Positions 43,126-51,938 of a stretch of DNA of 64,000 nucleotides are shown piece by piece. The stretch's first letter is position 1. Every line of letters starts with the position of its first letter. The stretch covers positions 1-64,000 of the forward strand of contig DYEV01000025.1 of NCBI GenBank assembly GCA_020725545.1, read 5' to 3'. The DNA comes from Desulfobacca sp. (GTDB lineage Bacteria; Desulfobacterota; Desulfobaccia; Desulfobaccales; Desulfobaccaceae). Below the pieces are notes generated by a model. It made no database searches. It was not told the origin of the DNA and saw only the letters and a program-made list of their open reading frames with translations. The position numbers and the translations under genes are program-made.

Positions 43126-43249
43126 ATGTAGCCAGAAAATAAACGTGACACCGGCGGGAAAGGTTCTTTCTCCCACTCATATTATATTCTTACGAAATTG
43201 CGCGATTCCCTTTGGTGATAAAAAACAGGATCATCTTCAGAGCCATTGC

Positions 43250-43918
43250 TCAGGATACAGCAGCTTCTGAGCAGAGGCGGCCCGTCACGCCCACCAATTC
43301 GGTCCCCTGGTGCCACGGCAGTCTTGCCACTGCCGGGGCATCCAGGGGCCGGCCGTCCAGAAATACCTGCCCCACGGTCCAAAAAACCGCCGGCAAACCT
43401 TGCAAGAACGTGAGCACCAAGCCTTGCGGCCACCAGATGCCTCTTGCCAAAAAATGGGGACCCAATTCCTGGCAGAGCAGATTAAAAAGCTTGACTTGCA
43501 CCCAGCAGGGTCCGGTTGCCGGGGATCGGGTTTCATTCCTGTGGGTGATCCCGGCCCGGAGTGGCGCGCAGACGCCGCCTTTCCGGAAGGTGGCGCCCAC
43601 CAACCCCGGCATGGCTGCGGACAACGCCAGGGTGTCGCGATCTCCCACCAGTGCCGCAACGCTATCCACCGGCTGGCCGTTCAGGAAGATGGTTTGAATC
43701 CGGCTTGCCAAGTAGACGGGGCTCAGACCCCAAGAGTGGCAGAACAAGGTTTCAATGCTGCCGGCAGCCGGCACCCGGAGCCAGAAGCCCTGCTGCAGGA
43801 GTGCTAACAACCTCTGAAAATACTGGGCCGGCAACAGCAAGACAAGCGTCCCGGAGGCGACGGTAATACATGGCGCGGGTTGGCCGACTTTGTCGGCAGA
43901 ATTCTCACAAAATGCCAT
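43250..43918 (-). CDS. Hypothetical protein downstream of the aldehyde:ferredoxin oxidoreductase
   Basis: About 222 aa from ATG 43918; the frame is open to 43999. The sequence holds two similar blocks, IFLNGQPVDSVAALVGDRDT with LALSAAMPGLVGATFRKG, and VFLDGRPLDAPAVARLP. This suggests an internal duplication, perhaps of a beta-rich fold. No signal peptide, metal motif or known domain was seen. It is 151 bases downstream of the AOR gene on the same strand, so a role in that tungsten enzyme's maturation or regulation is a guess from position only. Confidence 0.6.
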   Translation of the reverse strand: MAFCENSADKVGQPAPCITVASGTLVLLLPAQYFQRLLALLQQGFWLRVPAAGSIETLFCHSWGLSPVYLASRIQTIFLNGQPVDSVAALVGDRDTLALSAAMPGLVGATFRKGGVCAPLRAGITHRNETRSPATGPCWVQVKLFNLLCQELGPHFLARGIWWPQGLVLTFLQGLPAVFWTVGQVFLDGRPLDAPAVARLPWHQGTELVGVTGRLCSEAAVS

Positions 43919-44069
43919 ACAATTCTTGCCGCCGTTCTTAAGTGTCCAAGCCGGCCGGACCCCAACAGCGAAACAACCGCCGGAGCCGCTAAAACCCACC
44001 TTGTCTCTGGGCTTTGCAGGTCAGGCCTGGCTTGCCGGGGACCGGCCACGATCCAAACCACTAGCCGTT

Positions 44070-45806
44070 TTAGAAATTAAAGACGGCGTCCAACTCTTCG
44101 TCCGTAACCGTGAAAGTGACGTTATGCGGCGGCAAAATCTCCTTCTTGAAAAAGTCCGGCAACCGGTCCTGCTCTTTGCTGAAACCGGCCCGGCGGTTGA
44201 AATCCCGTTCCAGTTTCAGGACTTTCTTGCCCAAGGCCATGACATCATCTGCGGTCATGGACAGGCCGTAGAAGGCGTTGATCATATCGATGAGGGCCTG
44301 GAACGTCTCGGGCTGGTCCAACAGGGCAAAGGCCACAAAGAGACACATGCCGGTGGAATCCAAAGCGGCCGTAGCAATCTGCAAGTTGCGGGAGAGCTCC
44401 ACCTGCCCCTCGGGTTTTAGGGGATCCACATCGCCGCCCACCTTAAGAAGATTGGTAGCAACGGCATAGCCGGCAGTATGATCTGCGCCCATGGGACTGG
44501 TGGCATAGGTCACGCCGATACCTTGCACCGCCCGGGGATCATAGGCTGGCAGGGCCTGGTTTTTCACCACCGGTACCCGCTCCACGCCAAAAACCTTGCC
44601 GGCCACTGCTGCGCCGCTGCCCAGAATGCGGCCAAGATAGCTCCCTTTACCCACCTCTTTGAGCAGGTTGATGGCGCCTTCGGCATCCCCGAATCTGATG
44701 AGTCCCGCCTCCATGGCCACACCAATGGTAGCTCCCATCTCGATGGTATCCAGACCGAAGTCATCATCCAGGCGGTCCAGCATGGCGACGGCGTCCATAT
44801 CGTCAATGCCACAGTTGGCCCCATGGGCCCAGACGGTCTCATACTCTGGCTGCTTGGTCAGGTAGTTGTGGGACTTGTCATGGTAGATACCCGAGCAGCG
44901 GATGGTGCAGCCGCGGTGGCAACCATGGGTCGCCAGTCCTCCCCGGGCCTTTTCCAACTCTGCCGCGGTCTCGCCGCTGATATTATGCACCCCGGCAAAC
45001 CGCCCGGTGCTGAAATTATTGGTGGGATAAGCCCCGGCTTCATTCACAATGTTGGCCAAGACATTAGTGCCATAGGCTGGCAGGGCCTCTCCCGTAATGG
45101 GGTGTTTTTTCAAACCAGCCACAAACTGCCGGTTGGCTTCCCGAAATTTTTCCGGATCTTTGGCCCGCCGCAGGTCCAAACCGCTGTCATCCAGCACGAT
45201 GACCTTCACACCTTTGGAGCCCATGACGGCGCCCACACCGCCGCGCCCACAGTGGCGGGTCGGCCGGAGTTCCATATCAGTACAGGCGATGGACGCGGCT
45301 CCCAACTTCATCTCACCGGCCGGGCCGATGGAGATGCAGGCGATCTTGTCGCCAAACTCCTGCTGCATCCTGGCCACGACATCGTAATTGCCCAGCATCT
45401 TCAGGCTGTTGTCCGGGATAAAGTTCACCCCGTCCTTGTTGATGACGATCTTGTAGAGAGTGTCGTCCGGGGGCTTGCCCTCCAGGACAATGGCGGCATA
45501 GCCCAGCCGGGCCAGGACCTGGGCAGGCTGGCCGCCGGCGTTGGACTCTTTAATCCCCCCGGTAAGCGGGCTTTTGCAACCAACCGACAGCCGCCCGGAC
45601 ATGGCGGCCAGGGACCCGCTTAACAATCCCGGTGCGATAACCAACTTGTTGGCCGCCCCCAACGGATGGCAGGAGGGCGGTACCTCTAGCGCCACCACGG
45701 TGGTGGTCATGGCCCGACCGCCCAACCCGGCATAATCCCCCACCGGCTCGGTGCGCATCCGGGGACCTCCTGCCCCGCCCATGTCAATTCTGAGGATCTT
45801 CTCCAC
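44070..45806 (-). CDS. aor: Tungsten-dependent aldehyde:ferredoxin oxidoreductase
   Basis: A 578-aa cytoplasmic enzyme that oxidises aldehydes to acids with ferredoxin, using tungstopterin and one [4Fe-4S] cluster. Seen motifs: IASxxCTDMELRPTRHCGRGG-type pterin-binding loop, the cluster Cys group CHRGCTIRC, and the final cluster Cys in DSTGMCLF. Cysteine spacing in the first group is C-x3-C-x3-C rather than the common C-x2-C-x3-C. The GTG at 45806 is preceded by AAAGGAGG five bases away. A ThiF-type enzyme and a MoaD-like carrier for pterin maturation lie on the far side. The 296-base divergent gap contains an AAAGGG...CCCTTT palindrome at 45875-45891. Confidence 0.9.
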   Translation of the reverse strand: MEKILRIDMGGAGGPRMRTEPVGDYAGLGGRAMTTTVVALEVPPSCHPLGAANKLVIAPGLLSGSLAAMSGRLSVGCKSPLTGGIKESNAGGQPAQVLARLGYAAIVLEGKPPDDTLYKIVINKDGVNFIPDNSLKMLGNYDVVARMQQEFGDKIACISIGPAGEMKLGAASIACTDMELRPTRHCGRGGVGAVMGSKGVKVIVLDDSGLDLRRAKDPEKFREANRQFVAGLKKHPITGEALPAYGTNVLANIVNEAGAYPTNNFSTGRFAGVHNISGETAAELEKARGGLATHGCHRGCTIRCSGIYHDKSHNYLTKQPEYETVWAHGANCGIDDMDAVAMLDRLDDDFGLDTIEMGATIGVAMEAGLIRFGDAEGAINLLKEVGKGSYLGRILGSGAAVAGKVFGVERVPVVKNQALPAYDPRAVQGIGVTYATSPMGADHTAGYAVATNLLKVGGDVDPLKPEGQVELSRNLQIATAALDSTGMCLFVAFALLDQPETFQALIDMINAFYGLSMTADDVMALGKKVLKLERDFNRRAGFSKEQDRLPDFFKKEILPPHNVTFTVTDEELDAVFNF

Positions 45807-46102
45807 CGTTAGCCTCCTTTGCTCTACGTTGTTATCCTGAATAGTCGGTCTGGATCCCGGGCCAGTCCTGTTTAAAGGGCCGGACCCTTTGACTGCTTTG
45901 CTGTTTCTGGCTTCAGAGTACGGGTACGATTCGGCTCCAAACCCACCGATAATAATAGCGCCTGTCTGCCCCACTGCCCATTGGCCCAAATCTGCCGAGG
46001 CCGGAATTCATCTGCAGCTTGCCGCAGCGCAGGAAATCGGATAGAAGATACCCATCAACCCTGTCCCTGGTATTCCTGAGCAGCAACTCAGAAGAGCTGG
46101 CC

Positions 46103-46948
46103 ATGACCCCAAAAACCATCCTGACAGCTTGCCTAACTTCTCTGCAAAGGCTGTGCCGCAACGGCCAGGAGACCCGGACTGCGGCAGACCAGGAACTGCT
46201 GGCCTGGGGTGGGGCCCAAGGAATGGCGCCTTGGCAGATCTATGAGCAAGCCCTGGCCGCCGATATCTGGCCCGTCTCCTTGGAGCGCAATTTCCCCACC
46301 CTGACGACGGCAGAGCAGTTGCAGCTCTGGCGGAGCCGCGTCCTCGTCCTCGGCTTGGGCGGCCTGGGAGGGTTTCAGGCCTCTCTTCTGGCCCGTCTCG
46401 GGGTGGGCCGCCTGGTTCTCGCCGACGGCGATACTTTTACCCTGTCCAACCTCAATCGCCAACTCTTTGCCTCCCCCCAGACCTTGGGGCAGAATAAGGC
46501 CAAGGTCGCCGGCCGCCAACTCAACCTGAGCCATCCGGCTTTACAGGTGGAGGTCATCGACCAATTCCTGGATCGGCAGAGCCTGCCCGGGGTTCTGGCT
46601 CAGGTGCAGGTGGCCCTGGATGCCTTGGACACCCTGGCGGCTCGCCGGGCCCTCTTCACCACAGCCCGAACCGCCGGTGTGCCCGTCGTGCATGGCGCCG
46701 TCCACGGGGTGTACGGCCAGGTGGCCACCATCCTCCCTCAGGATGGGGAAGCCTTTCCAGCTCTCTATGGCTCCGACCCGTCACTTTCTGACATAGTGGT
46801 GGGGATCGCGCCCACCGTCTGTCTGGTGGCCAGTCTCCAGGTCCAGGAAGCCTGCCGCCTCCTGTTGGGTTGGCCGCTGGCTTACCACCGCCGCCTCGCC
46901 CATGTGGACGGCGATACCGGCCGTTTGGAGATCCTCCCCTTATTTTAA
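46103..46948 (+). CDS. ThiF/MoeB/HesA-family adenylyltransferase (E1-like)
   Basis: A 281-aa enzyme that adenylates the C-terminal glycine of a ubiquitin-like sulfur carrier. It has the nucleotide motif LVLGLGGLGG (82-90), the catalytic Arg-Gln pair in NLNRQ (117-121) and Lys133. The CxxC zinc pairs of MoeB and ThiF are missing, so it is closer to HesA-like members found beside tungsten AOR genes. The N-terminal 75 residues are an extra helical domain. The start is ATG 46103. Its presumed partner is the MoaD-like protein encoded convergently at 46982. Confidence 0.87.
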   Translation: MTPKTILTACLTSLQRLCRNGQETRTAADQELLAWGGAQGMAPWQIYEQALAADIWPVSLERNFPTLTTAEQLQLWRSRVLVLGLGGLGGFQASLLARLGVGRLVLADGDTFTLSNLNRQLFASPQTLGQNKAKVAGRQLNLSHPALQVEVIDQFLDRQSLPGVLAQVQVALDALDTLAARRALFTTARTAGVPVVHGAVHGVYGQVATILPQDGEAFPALYGSDPSLSDIVVGIAPTVCLVASLQVQEACRLLLGWPLAYHRRLAHVDGDTGRLEILPLF

Positions 46949-46981
46949 AAATACAGATGCCTACCTTCCGGCCATCTCACC

Positions 46982-47221
46982 TTAACCGCCCCCCACGGCG
47001 GGGAAGAGGCCGAGACGCTCATCACCCTGCAAGGGAAAATCCGGTTCCCGTCGGATACCGTTTACCATGATAATAGTTATTTCGCCCATGGGGAGACCAA
47101 GGCGCTCCACTACCTGGGCCACCGTTGTGCCCGGTTCCACCTGCACCGGCAGGCCCTGATAAGGATCATAATCAGGAAAAAACCGTCTTAACGAGGCGTT
47201 GAGAAGAACCTGCAAAGTCAT
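46982..47221 (-). CDS. MoaD/ThiS-family sulfur carrier protein
   Basis: A 79-aa beta-grasp protein ending in the activated glycine tail (AVGGG). It shows LLNASLRRFFPDYDP, a central VEPGTTVAQVVERLGLP loop and IIMVNG, as in MoaD-like carriers. The carrier is adenylated by an E1-like enzyme and receives sulfur for the pterin dithiolene. Its closeness to the AOR and ThiF genes points to tungstopterin rather than thiamine. It is 33 bases from, and convergent with, the E1-like gene. The 211 bases upstream hold no clear gene. Confidence 0.88.
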   Translation of the reverse strand: MTLQVLLNASLRRFFPDYDPYQGLPVQVEPGTTVAQVVERLGLPMGEITIIMVNGIRREPDFPLQGDERLGLFPAVGGG

Positions 47222-47432
47222 GATTGCTGCTCCCTGCCAGCCGAGGGGCTCACCGCCCTCGCCATCAACCTGACTCGGCTGGAAGCATTATTATAACAGA
47301 CGTTTCCTTCAGGATAACTTATTCCTCGCAAGGCCGTCCCTCTGGCCCTCCTCCTTGAACAAGCCTTTGTCCATGAGAGAATTGGATATTCCTTTGCCAT
47401 GCCGATAGCCCCTGACCGGAAAAATGTTATTA

Positions 47433-48719
47433 TTATCCCAGATCTGGCGCCTTGGGAACCGTTGGGTTGCCAGGCTTCCGAAAGATCGGTTCCGGATCAA
47501 AGCCCGGTGGATATTTCAGCCAGGGATAACCCTTGGCAGCCATCTCATAGCCCAGATCGAATAAGGCGTTCATGTAGGCGCGGTTAAAAGGTTCCCGGGG
47601 GCGGGTCGGGGCCCGGTCCGTGGGGATGGCCGCCAGGTTGTAAGCCATTTTATCGCGTTGGGCAAAGAGATAGAGACGGTAGAGGTCGCCGATGCCCTGG
47701 GTTTTGATCAGGGTGGCAATGGCCCGGCTGCCGATGGGAGCCAATCGGGGTCTGACATTTTCCCACTCCGGGTTGATCTGCGAATTCCGGATGATATAGA
47801 GGTAACGCGGCCGCGTCCGCATGACGGCATCCGCCCCATAGATTTCGGTAAAAGGTTTCAGCGCGGTTTCATAGAGCACCACTTGCGCGGTAGTGCCGCC
47901 GTCCACATGCATCTCCTCATACCAATTCCCCCCGGCCTCCACCTTGATGTATTGGGGCGGGAAGGCGGCCGGAATCGACGCGGAAGCCAGCATAATCTGG
48001 CGGAAAAGTTGGACGGCCGCCGGGTGGCCGCTGGCGGCGACGGCGCCCATGTCCCAAAGGACCAGACGCTGGGCGTCCAGTTGGGTGGTGCCGATGATTA
48101 ATCGCCGCCCTTTGGCGTGTTCCGCGGCCACCGCCGCTAGCATGGCCGCATCCACGTACTGGGCCAATTTATCGGCCAGGGGTGTGGTATCGGCGACGGC
48201 ATCCCGCCATAGGACGGTCAACAGACTTTTCAGACGGAAGATGTCTCGACTGGAAATGGTGGTATACAAAAGCCGCAGAGTATCATCATACTCCGAGCCC
48301 AGGAAGGCAAAGGGCGCAATCAGGGCGCCAGTGCTGATGCCCGTCACCAGCTTAAACTGGGGGCGGTCCCCATGGGCGGTCCAACCACAAAGGACCCCGG
48401 CGCCAAAGGCGCCGTCATCGCCGCCCCCTGATAACGCCAAAAAATAGGCAGGCGTTTTCAGAGAATCCGGACCGAAAGCGGCCTCTTCCTGGCGGATTGA
48501 TTCCAGGGCAAAGCTGGTAAAGGTCTTGCTGACCTCATCCCCCCAGGTGCGCACGTCGGGCATGCCGGGAACCACAACTTTACTTTCTAAATGCTGGGGC
48601 AATGGTTGGCGAGTCCTGAGCGCGGCGCAGCCCTGGAGCCCCAACAAGGATACGGTCCAAACCACCAACATGATGAGTCCGGACCCAGATCCCGGGGCCA
48701 GGAGAACTTTTAGGGCCAT
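47433..48719 (-). CDS. Patatin-like phospholipase lipoprotein
   Basis: A 428-aa protein with a lipoprotein signal (lipobox LQGC, Cys31), hence lipid-anchored in the envelope. The patatin fold shows the oxyanion motif SGGGDDGAFGAG (97-108), the nucleophile Ser129 in GISTG, and the catalytic Asp in VDGG, the Ser-Asp dyad of bacterial patatins. It should hydrolyse acyl esters of phospholipids or similar lipids; the natural substrate is unknown. The ribosome site AGAGGTG precedes the ATG. It stands alone on its transcript. Confidence 0.92.
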   Translation of the reverse strand: MALKVLLAPGSGSGLIMLVVWTVSLLGLQGCAALRTRQPLPQHLESKVVVPGMPDVRTWGDEVSKTFTSFALESIRQEEAAFGPDSLKTPAYFLALSGGGDDGAFGAGVLCGWTAHGDRPQFKLVTGISTGALIAPFAFLGSEYDDTLRLLYTTISSRDIFRLKSLLTVLWRDAVADTTPLADKLAQYVDAAMLAAVAAEHAKGRRLIIGTTQLDAQRLVLWDMGAVAASGHPAAVQLFRQIMLASASIPAAFPPQYIKVEAGGNWYEEMHVDGGTTAQVVLYETALKPFTEIYGADAVMRTRPRYLYIIRNSQINPEWENVRPRLAPIGSRAIATLIKTQGIGDLYRLYLFAQRDKMAYNLAAIPTDRAPTRPREPFNRAYMNALFDLGYEMAAKGYPWLKYPPGFDPEPIFRKPGNPTVPKAPDLG

Positions 48720-49326
48720 GCTGTTTCACCTCTCATAATCACGAAAGATCTGCAGCGACATCCTCAAGACCGCCGCATCTTCGGAAACTGATCAGGCACC
48801 GGGTAGCTCCTGTCGCCGCCGCCCTCCTGGCTGACCCGGTTGGCATGCCAGGGGACCTGCCGCCAAAAGAGCTCCCTTCATTATATTCTGGCACAAAAAT
48901 TGATAAAAGGTGAGGCTTGGGCAAAATTCCTCGTGATAATGAATTTTAGATTAAAATAAGCTTCATGAGCGGGTTCCTTTGTATTAAGGTATTTTAAGAG
49001 AAAAAACAATAGGATCAGGGGTGTTCGTGAAGCTTAGATGCTGTTGCGCAACCCTGAAAGCCGATTCCATGTCATTCTGAGCGCAGCGAAGAATCTTTTC
49101 TTTCCGACGAGACAAAGATCCTTCACTTCGTTCAGGATGGCAAGAAAAGAGGTTTTGCAACAACCTCTAGAGATAGAATATCATGGCTACTGGATCAAAT
49201 TACAGCACGTGACTTACACAACTGATTTAGGGAATATGGTGCGCCATGCCTCCTGGAGAAATTCAGCCAAAAACGTCTTGTGAAAGCGTGCTTGGAACCC
49301 ATTGGTTTTTGGCTTGCGAACTCTGA
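48720..49326. other. Gene-free interval of 607 bases
   Basis: No gene supported. The interval holds AT-rich stretches (48890-49020), the interspersed repeat described at 49038-49172, and 150 bases of unassigned sequence. An 81-codon open frame over 49038-49283 translates the repeat (HVILSAAKNL...RSFTSFRM) and is not considered a gene. Confidence 0.6.
49038..49172. repeat. Interspersed MITE-like repeat with terminal inverted repeats
   Basis: Ends CTGTTGCGCAACCCT (from 49042) and AGGTTTTGCAACAACC are imperfect inverted copies. The body contains GTCATTCTGAGCGCAGCGAAG and ATCCTTCACTTCGTTCAGGA, a sequence familiar as a dispersed non-coding element in many bacterial genomes that produces spurious protein predictions. 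It probably folds into a long hairpin and may be moved by a transposase elsewhere. Confidence 0.65.
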
Positions 49327-49971
49327 TTAAGAGAAGTTCTGGGCCGCCAATACCACGAAGGCGCCCTCGCCGTGACCTGAGCGCACCGGTTCCGGTACTC
49401 CCAGGGCAGCCGGGTCTTGAAAAATCGTCTGCCGCATTGCCACGTTTTGATATCCCAGAGACGCCAGCCATTGGAGCAGTTGAGGGACTCGCAGAAATCT
49501 GGCTTGGCGAAAAAACCTGCTCCGGTCTTTGTTGGCCTCATATAATTGACCTAAAGGGCTGTCCGGGTCGATAAGGCCGATAATCAGCCAGCCTTGTGGT
49601 TTCAGGACCCTCGTTGCTTCGCGCAGAGCTTGCAATGGGTCCGGGAGAAAGCAGAGAACCGTTACCATCAGGACGTAATCGCAAGAGGCGGTGGCGATGG
49701 GCAGGGCTTCAGCATAACCTCGGATAACCTGCAGCCCCCGTTTTCTGGCAATCGCCGCCATCGCCGCGGCCGGCTCGACCCCGATCTTGATCTTTAACGG
49801 TCCGGCAAAACGGCCTGTGCCGAGCCCGATTTCCAAACCCTGACCCGTGGTGGGCAACAAAGCCTTGACCGCAGCCAATTCAGCCCGATAGGCCGATTCG
49901 TGTTGGCTGAACCAGTCGTCATATTCTTCGGCATAGTTCTCAAAAGCATCCGTCACTGATTTATCCTCCAA
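49327..49971 (-). CDS. Class I SAM-dependent methyltransferase
   Basis: A 214-aa protein with the glycine-rich SAM site LEIGLGTGRFAG at about residues 45-56, the acidic strand VEPAAAM and the post-II motif CDYVLMVTVLCFLPDP. Motif order is that of the Methyltransf_11/UbiE group. Substrate unknown. It carries no signal peptide. The nearest same-strand gene lies 74 bases upstream. Confidence 0.87.
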   Translation of the reverse strand: MEDKSVTDAFENYAEEYDDWFSQHESAYRAELAAVKALLPTTGQGLEIGLGTGRFAGPLKIKIGVEPAAAMAAIARKRGLQVIRGYAEALPIATASCDYVLMVTVLCFLPDPLQALREATRVLKPQGWLIIGLIDPDSPLGQLYEANKDRSRFFRQARFLRVPQLLQWLASLGYQNVAMRQTIFQDPAALGVPEPVRSGHGEGAFVVLAAQNFS

Positions 49972-50045
49972 AAGTCAGCCGGTTCGTCCGCCCCCTGATC
50001 CCCCAAAGCCCTTGGTCAACACCTTGGCAGAAACCTGTGAGAATC

Positions 50046-51938
50046 TCAGAAGGAATGGCCGATATTGAAAATCACCTGATACACGTCGTTTTTGCGGTCG
50101 ATGGGGTTCAGGGGCCAGGCCAGTTCCAGACCGATGGGACCGATGGGGGTCTGGTAGCGCAGGCCGAAGCCGGCACCGTATTTGATCTGTCCCAAGTCAG
50201 TGTTCTTTAATTTATAAAAGACATTGCCGGCATCCACAAAGGTCACGCCACGGAACTCCCCATAGAGGGGAAAGCGGAGCTCCAGGTTGGTGAGAAAAAG
50301 AGATTCGCCGCCCAGAGGATTGCCGGCCGGGTCCCGGGGGCCGAGATAATAGAGCCGATAGGCCCGCATACTGCCAGGGCCGCCGGCAAAAAAGCGGCGG
50401 AAGATGGGAACTTGCTCGGTGCCCTGGATGGGGGGGATGAGGCCGAACTTGACCCGTCCGGCCAGGACCACGTTTTTCGCCCCCAGATTTTGATAACGTC
50501 GGACTTCAACGGTTGACTGGACAAATTGTGCCTGGGGAGAGATAACATCGGGCGCATATTCTCCCAGCAAATAAAATTGGCCGCCTTTCTGGGGGTCGGC
50601 CGGATTGTCCACGGTATCCCGGGTCAGGCCCCAGAGGAGCATGTTGACCGTGTAGAGTTTGCCGGACTCCGTCTCCCGGAGGATTTGCAGGGCCAGATCA
50701 GTGATGCCGAAGGGCCGGGCGAATTCCAGGCCGTGGCCCACATAGACCTTCGTCCGCTCGGCAATCTCCTTTTCCAGGAGGGCCCGGCTGTAAAAGGCCC
50801 GATCCGAAAACGAGGGGTAAAAACGGCGCAGGAAACCGCCGTTGACCACCAGATCGACCTGGGAACCGAAAAGCATGGGGTTGAGAAAGGAGCCTTCCAG
50901 GCGGGTATCCAGCCGGGAATATTTGGCGCCCAGCTCCAGGACGCGGCCCCCGCCGCCCAGGTTGCGATAGCGCAGGACGGCCCGGGCCCGGAACTGGTCC
51001 CAGCTGCCGTAGCCGGCCCCCAGCTTCAGGGAGCGTGGCTTCCGCTCGGTGACGCCCACGACCACTGGTATGTCAGTCTGCTCCGCCGGCACCTCCTCCG
51101 GGGTGACGTTGACACTGCGGAAAAGGTCCATCTCATAGAGCCGTTCCTGGGTGGCAATAATCTTGGCCAGAGAAAAGGGCTCCCCGGTATGGACCCGCAG
51201 GGCCCGGCGGATAAGGGCTTCCGGCGTGGCCTGCTGTCCCTGGACGCGGATAGGTCCGAAGCGGGCAAAGGGACCCGGCCAGACCTGGACATAGACCGCC
51301 GCGGTATTTTCCTCCGGGTCAATGAGGACCTCCCCTTCCACTCGGGCCTTGGGGTAGCCCCGGTCCATGAGGTAGCCGACGATTTCCTTCTTGAGGGCGT
51401 CGAACCCTTTTTCGGTAAAGCATTCGCCCTTGGCCAAGGGGCCATGTTTGACAAAATCCCTCAAGGCCGCCTGCACTTGGGGGGCCGCCACCACGCTCAC
51501 CTCCAGATGGCTGATCCGTATCCGGGGCCCTTCCTGAATATGTAGGGTAATTTGCACGGCATCCAGCTGTTCGGCAATATCTGTGGTAATCTCGGTATGA
51601 TAGAAGCCGGCGCGGCGATAGACTTCTTTGAGGCGGGCCACATCCTCGGCCAAGACTTCCGGCTGAAAGACCGGTGGGGGCTTCCACCGGAGAAAGTGGG
51701 GCCGGGGGGTGACCATCTCTCGGAACAGTTCCCGGGTCGAGAGCGTTCTATTGCCCCTGATCCGGAGGGCCTGGATCACCAGAGGGGCGGACGGCGAGGT
51801 CTCTGCTGACGGCTGGGCCCAGACGGGGGTGGCGAGCAAAGCCAGGAGAAGCATTAGGGGGATGAGACGCCAGCGCGTTGTCATACCGGATGAAATTTTT
51901 TGGCCAGGGCGCATCTCAGGGGAGGGGCCAGCCGCCAT
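50046..51938 (-). CDS. BamA/TamA-type outer-membrane protein with POTRA domains
   Basis: Inserts or translocates proteins at the outer membrane. From ATG 51938 the protein has 630 aa: a signal peptide (hydrophobic LIPLMLLLALLATPVWA), three POTRA domains (the first starting IQALRIRGNRTLSTRELF), and a C-terminal beta barrel ending in Phe with RGVTFVDAGNVF and PIGPIGLELAWPL, as in the Omp85 family. Length and POTRA number fit TamA better than BamA. ATG 51938 overlaps the helicase stop as TAATG; an ATG at 51884 would give a more ordinary signal peptide but has no ribosome site. Confidence 0.88.
   Translation of the reverse strand: MAAGPSPEMRPGQKISSGMTTRWRLIPLMLLLALLATPVWAQPSAETSPSAPLVIQALRIRGNRTLSTRELFREMVTPRPHFLRWKPPPVFQPEVLAEDVARLKEVYRRAGFYHTEITTDIAEQLDAVQITLHIQEGPRIRISHLEVSVVAAPQVQAALRDFVKHGPLAKGECFTEKGFDALKKEIVGYLMDRGYPKARVEGEVLIDPEENTAAVYVQVWPGPFARFGPIRVQGQQATPEALIRRALRVHTGEPFSLAKIIATQERLYEMDLFRSVNVTPEEVPAEQTDIPVVVGVTERKPRSLKLGAGYGSWDQFRARAVLRYRNLGGGGRVLELGAKYSRLDTRLEGSFLNPMLFGSQVDLVVNGGFLRRFYPSFSDRAFYSRALLEKEIAERTKVYVGHGLEFARPFGITDLALQILRETESGKLYTVNMLLWGLTRDTVDNPADPQKGGQFYLLGEYAPDVISPQAQFVQSTVEVRRYQNLGAKNVVLAGRVKFGLIPPIQGTEQVPIFRRFFAGGPGSMRAYRLYYLGPRDPAGNPLGGESLFLTNLELRFPLYGEFRGVTFVDAGNVFYKLKNTDLGQIKYGAGFGLRYQTPIGPIGLELAWPLNPIDRKNDVYQVIFNIGHSF

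Noticed and set aside
44478-45623. 381-codon open frame antisense to the AOR gene
   Set aside because: Shadow composition and no initiation signals; AOR motifs are clear on the minus strand.
47218-47500. Two short minus-strand open frames upstream of the MoaD-like gene
   Set aside because: Overlapping frames without ribosome sites or recognisable products.
49038-49283. 81-codon frame with HVILSAAKNL and RSFTSFRM
   Set aside because: Translation of a dispersed non-coding repeat known for false gene calls.
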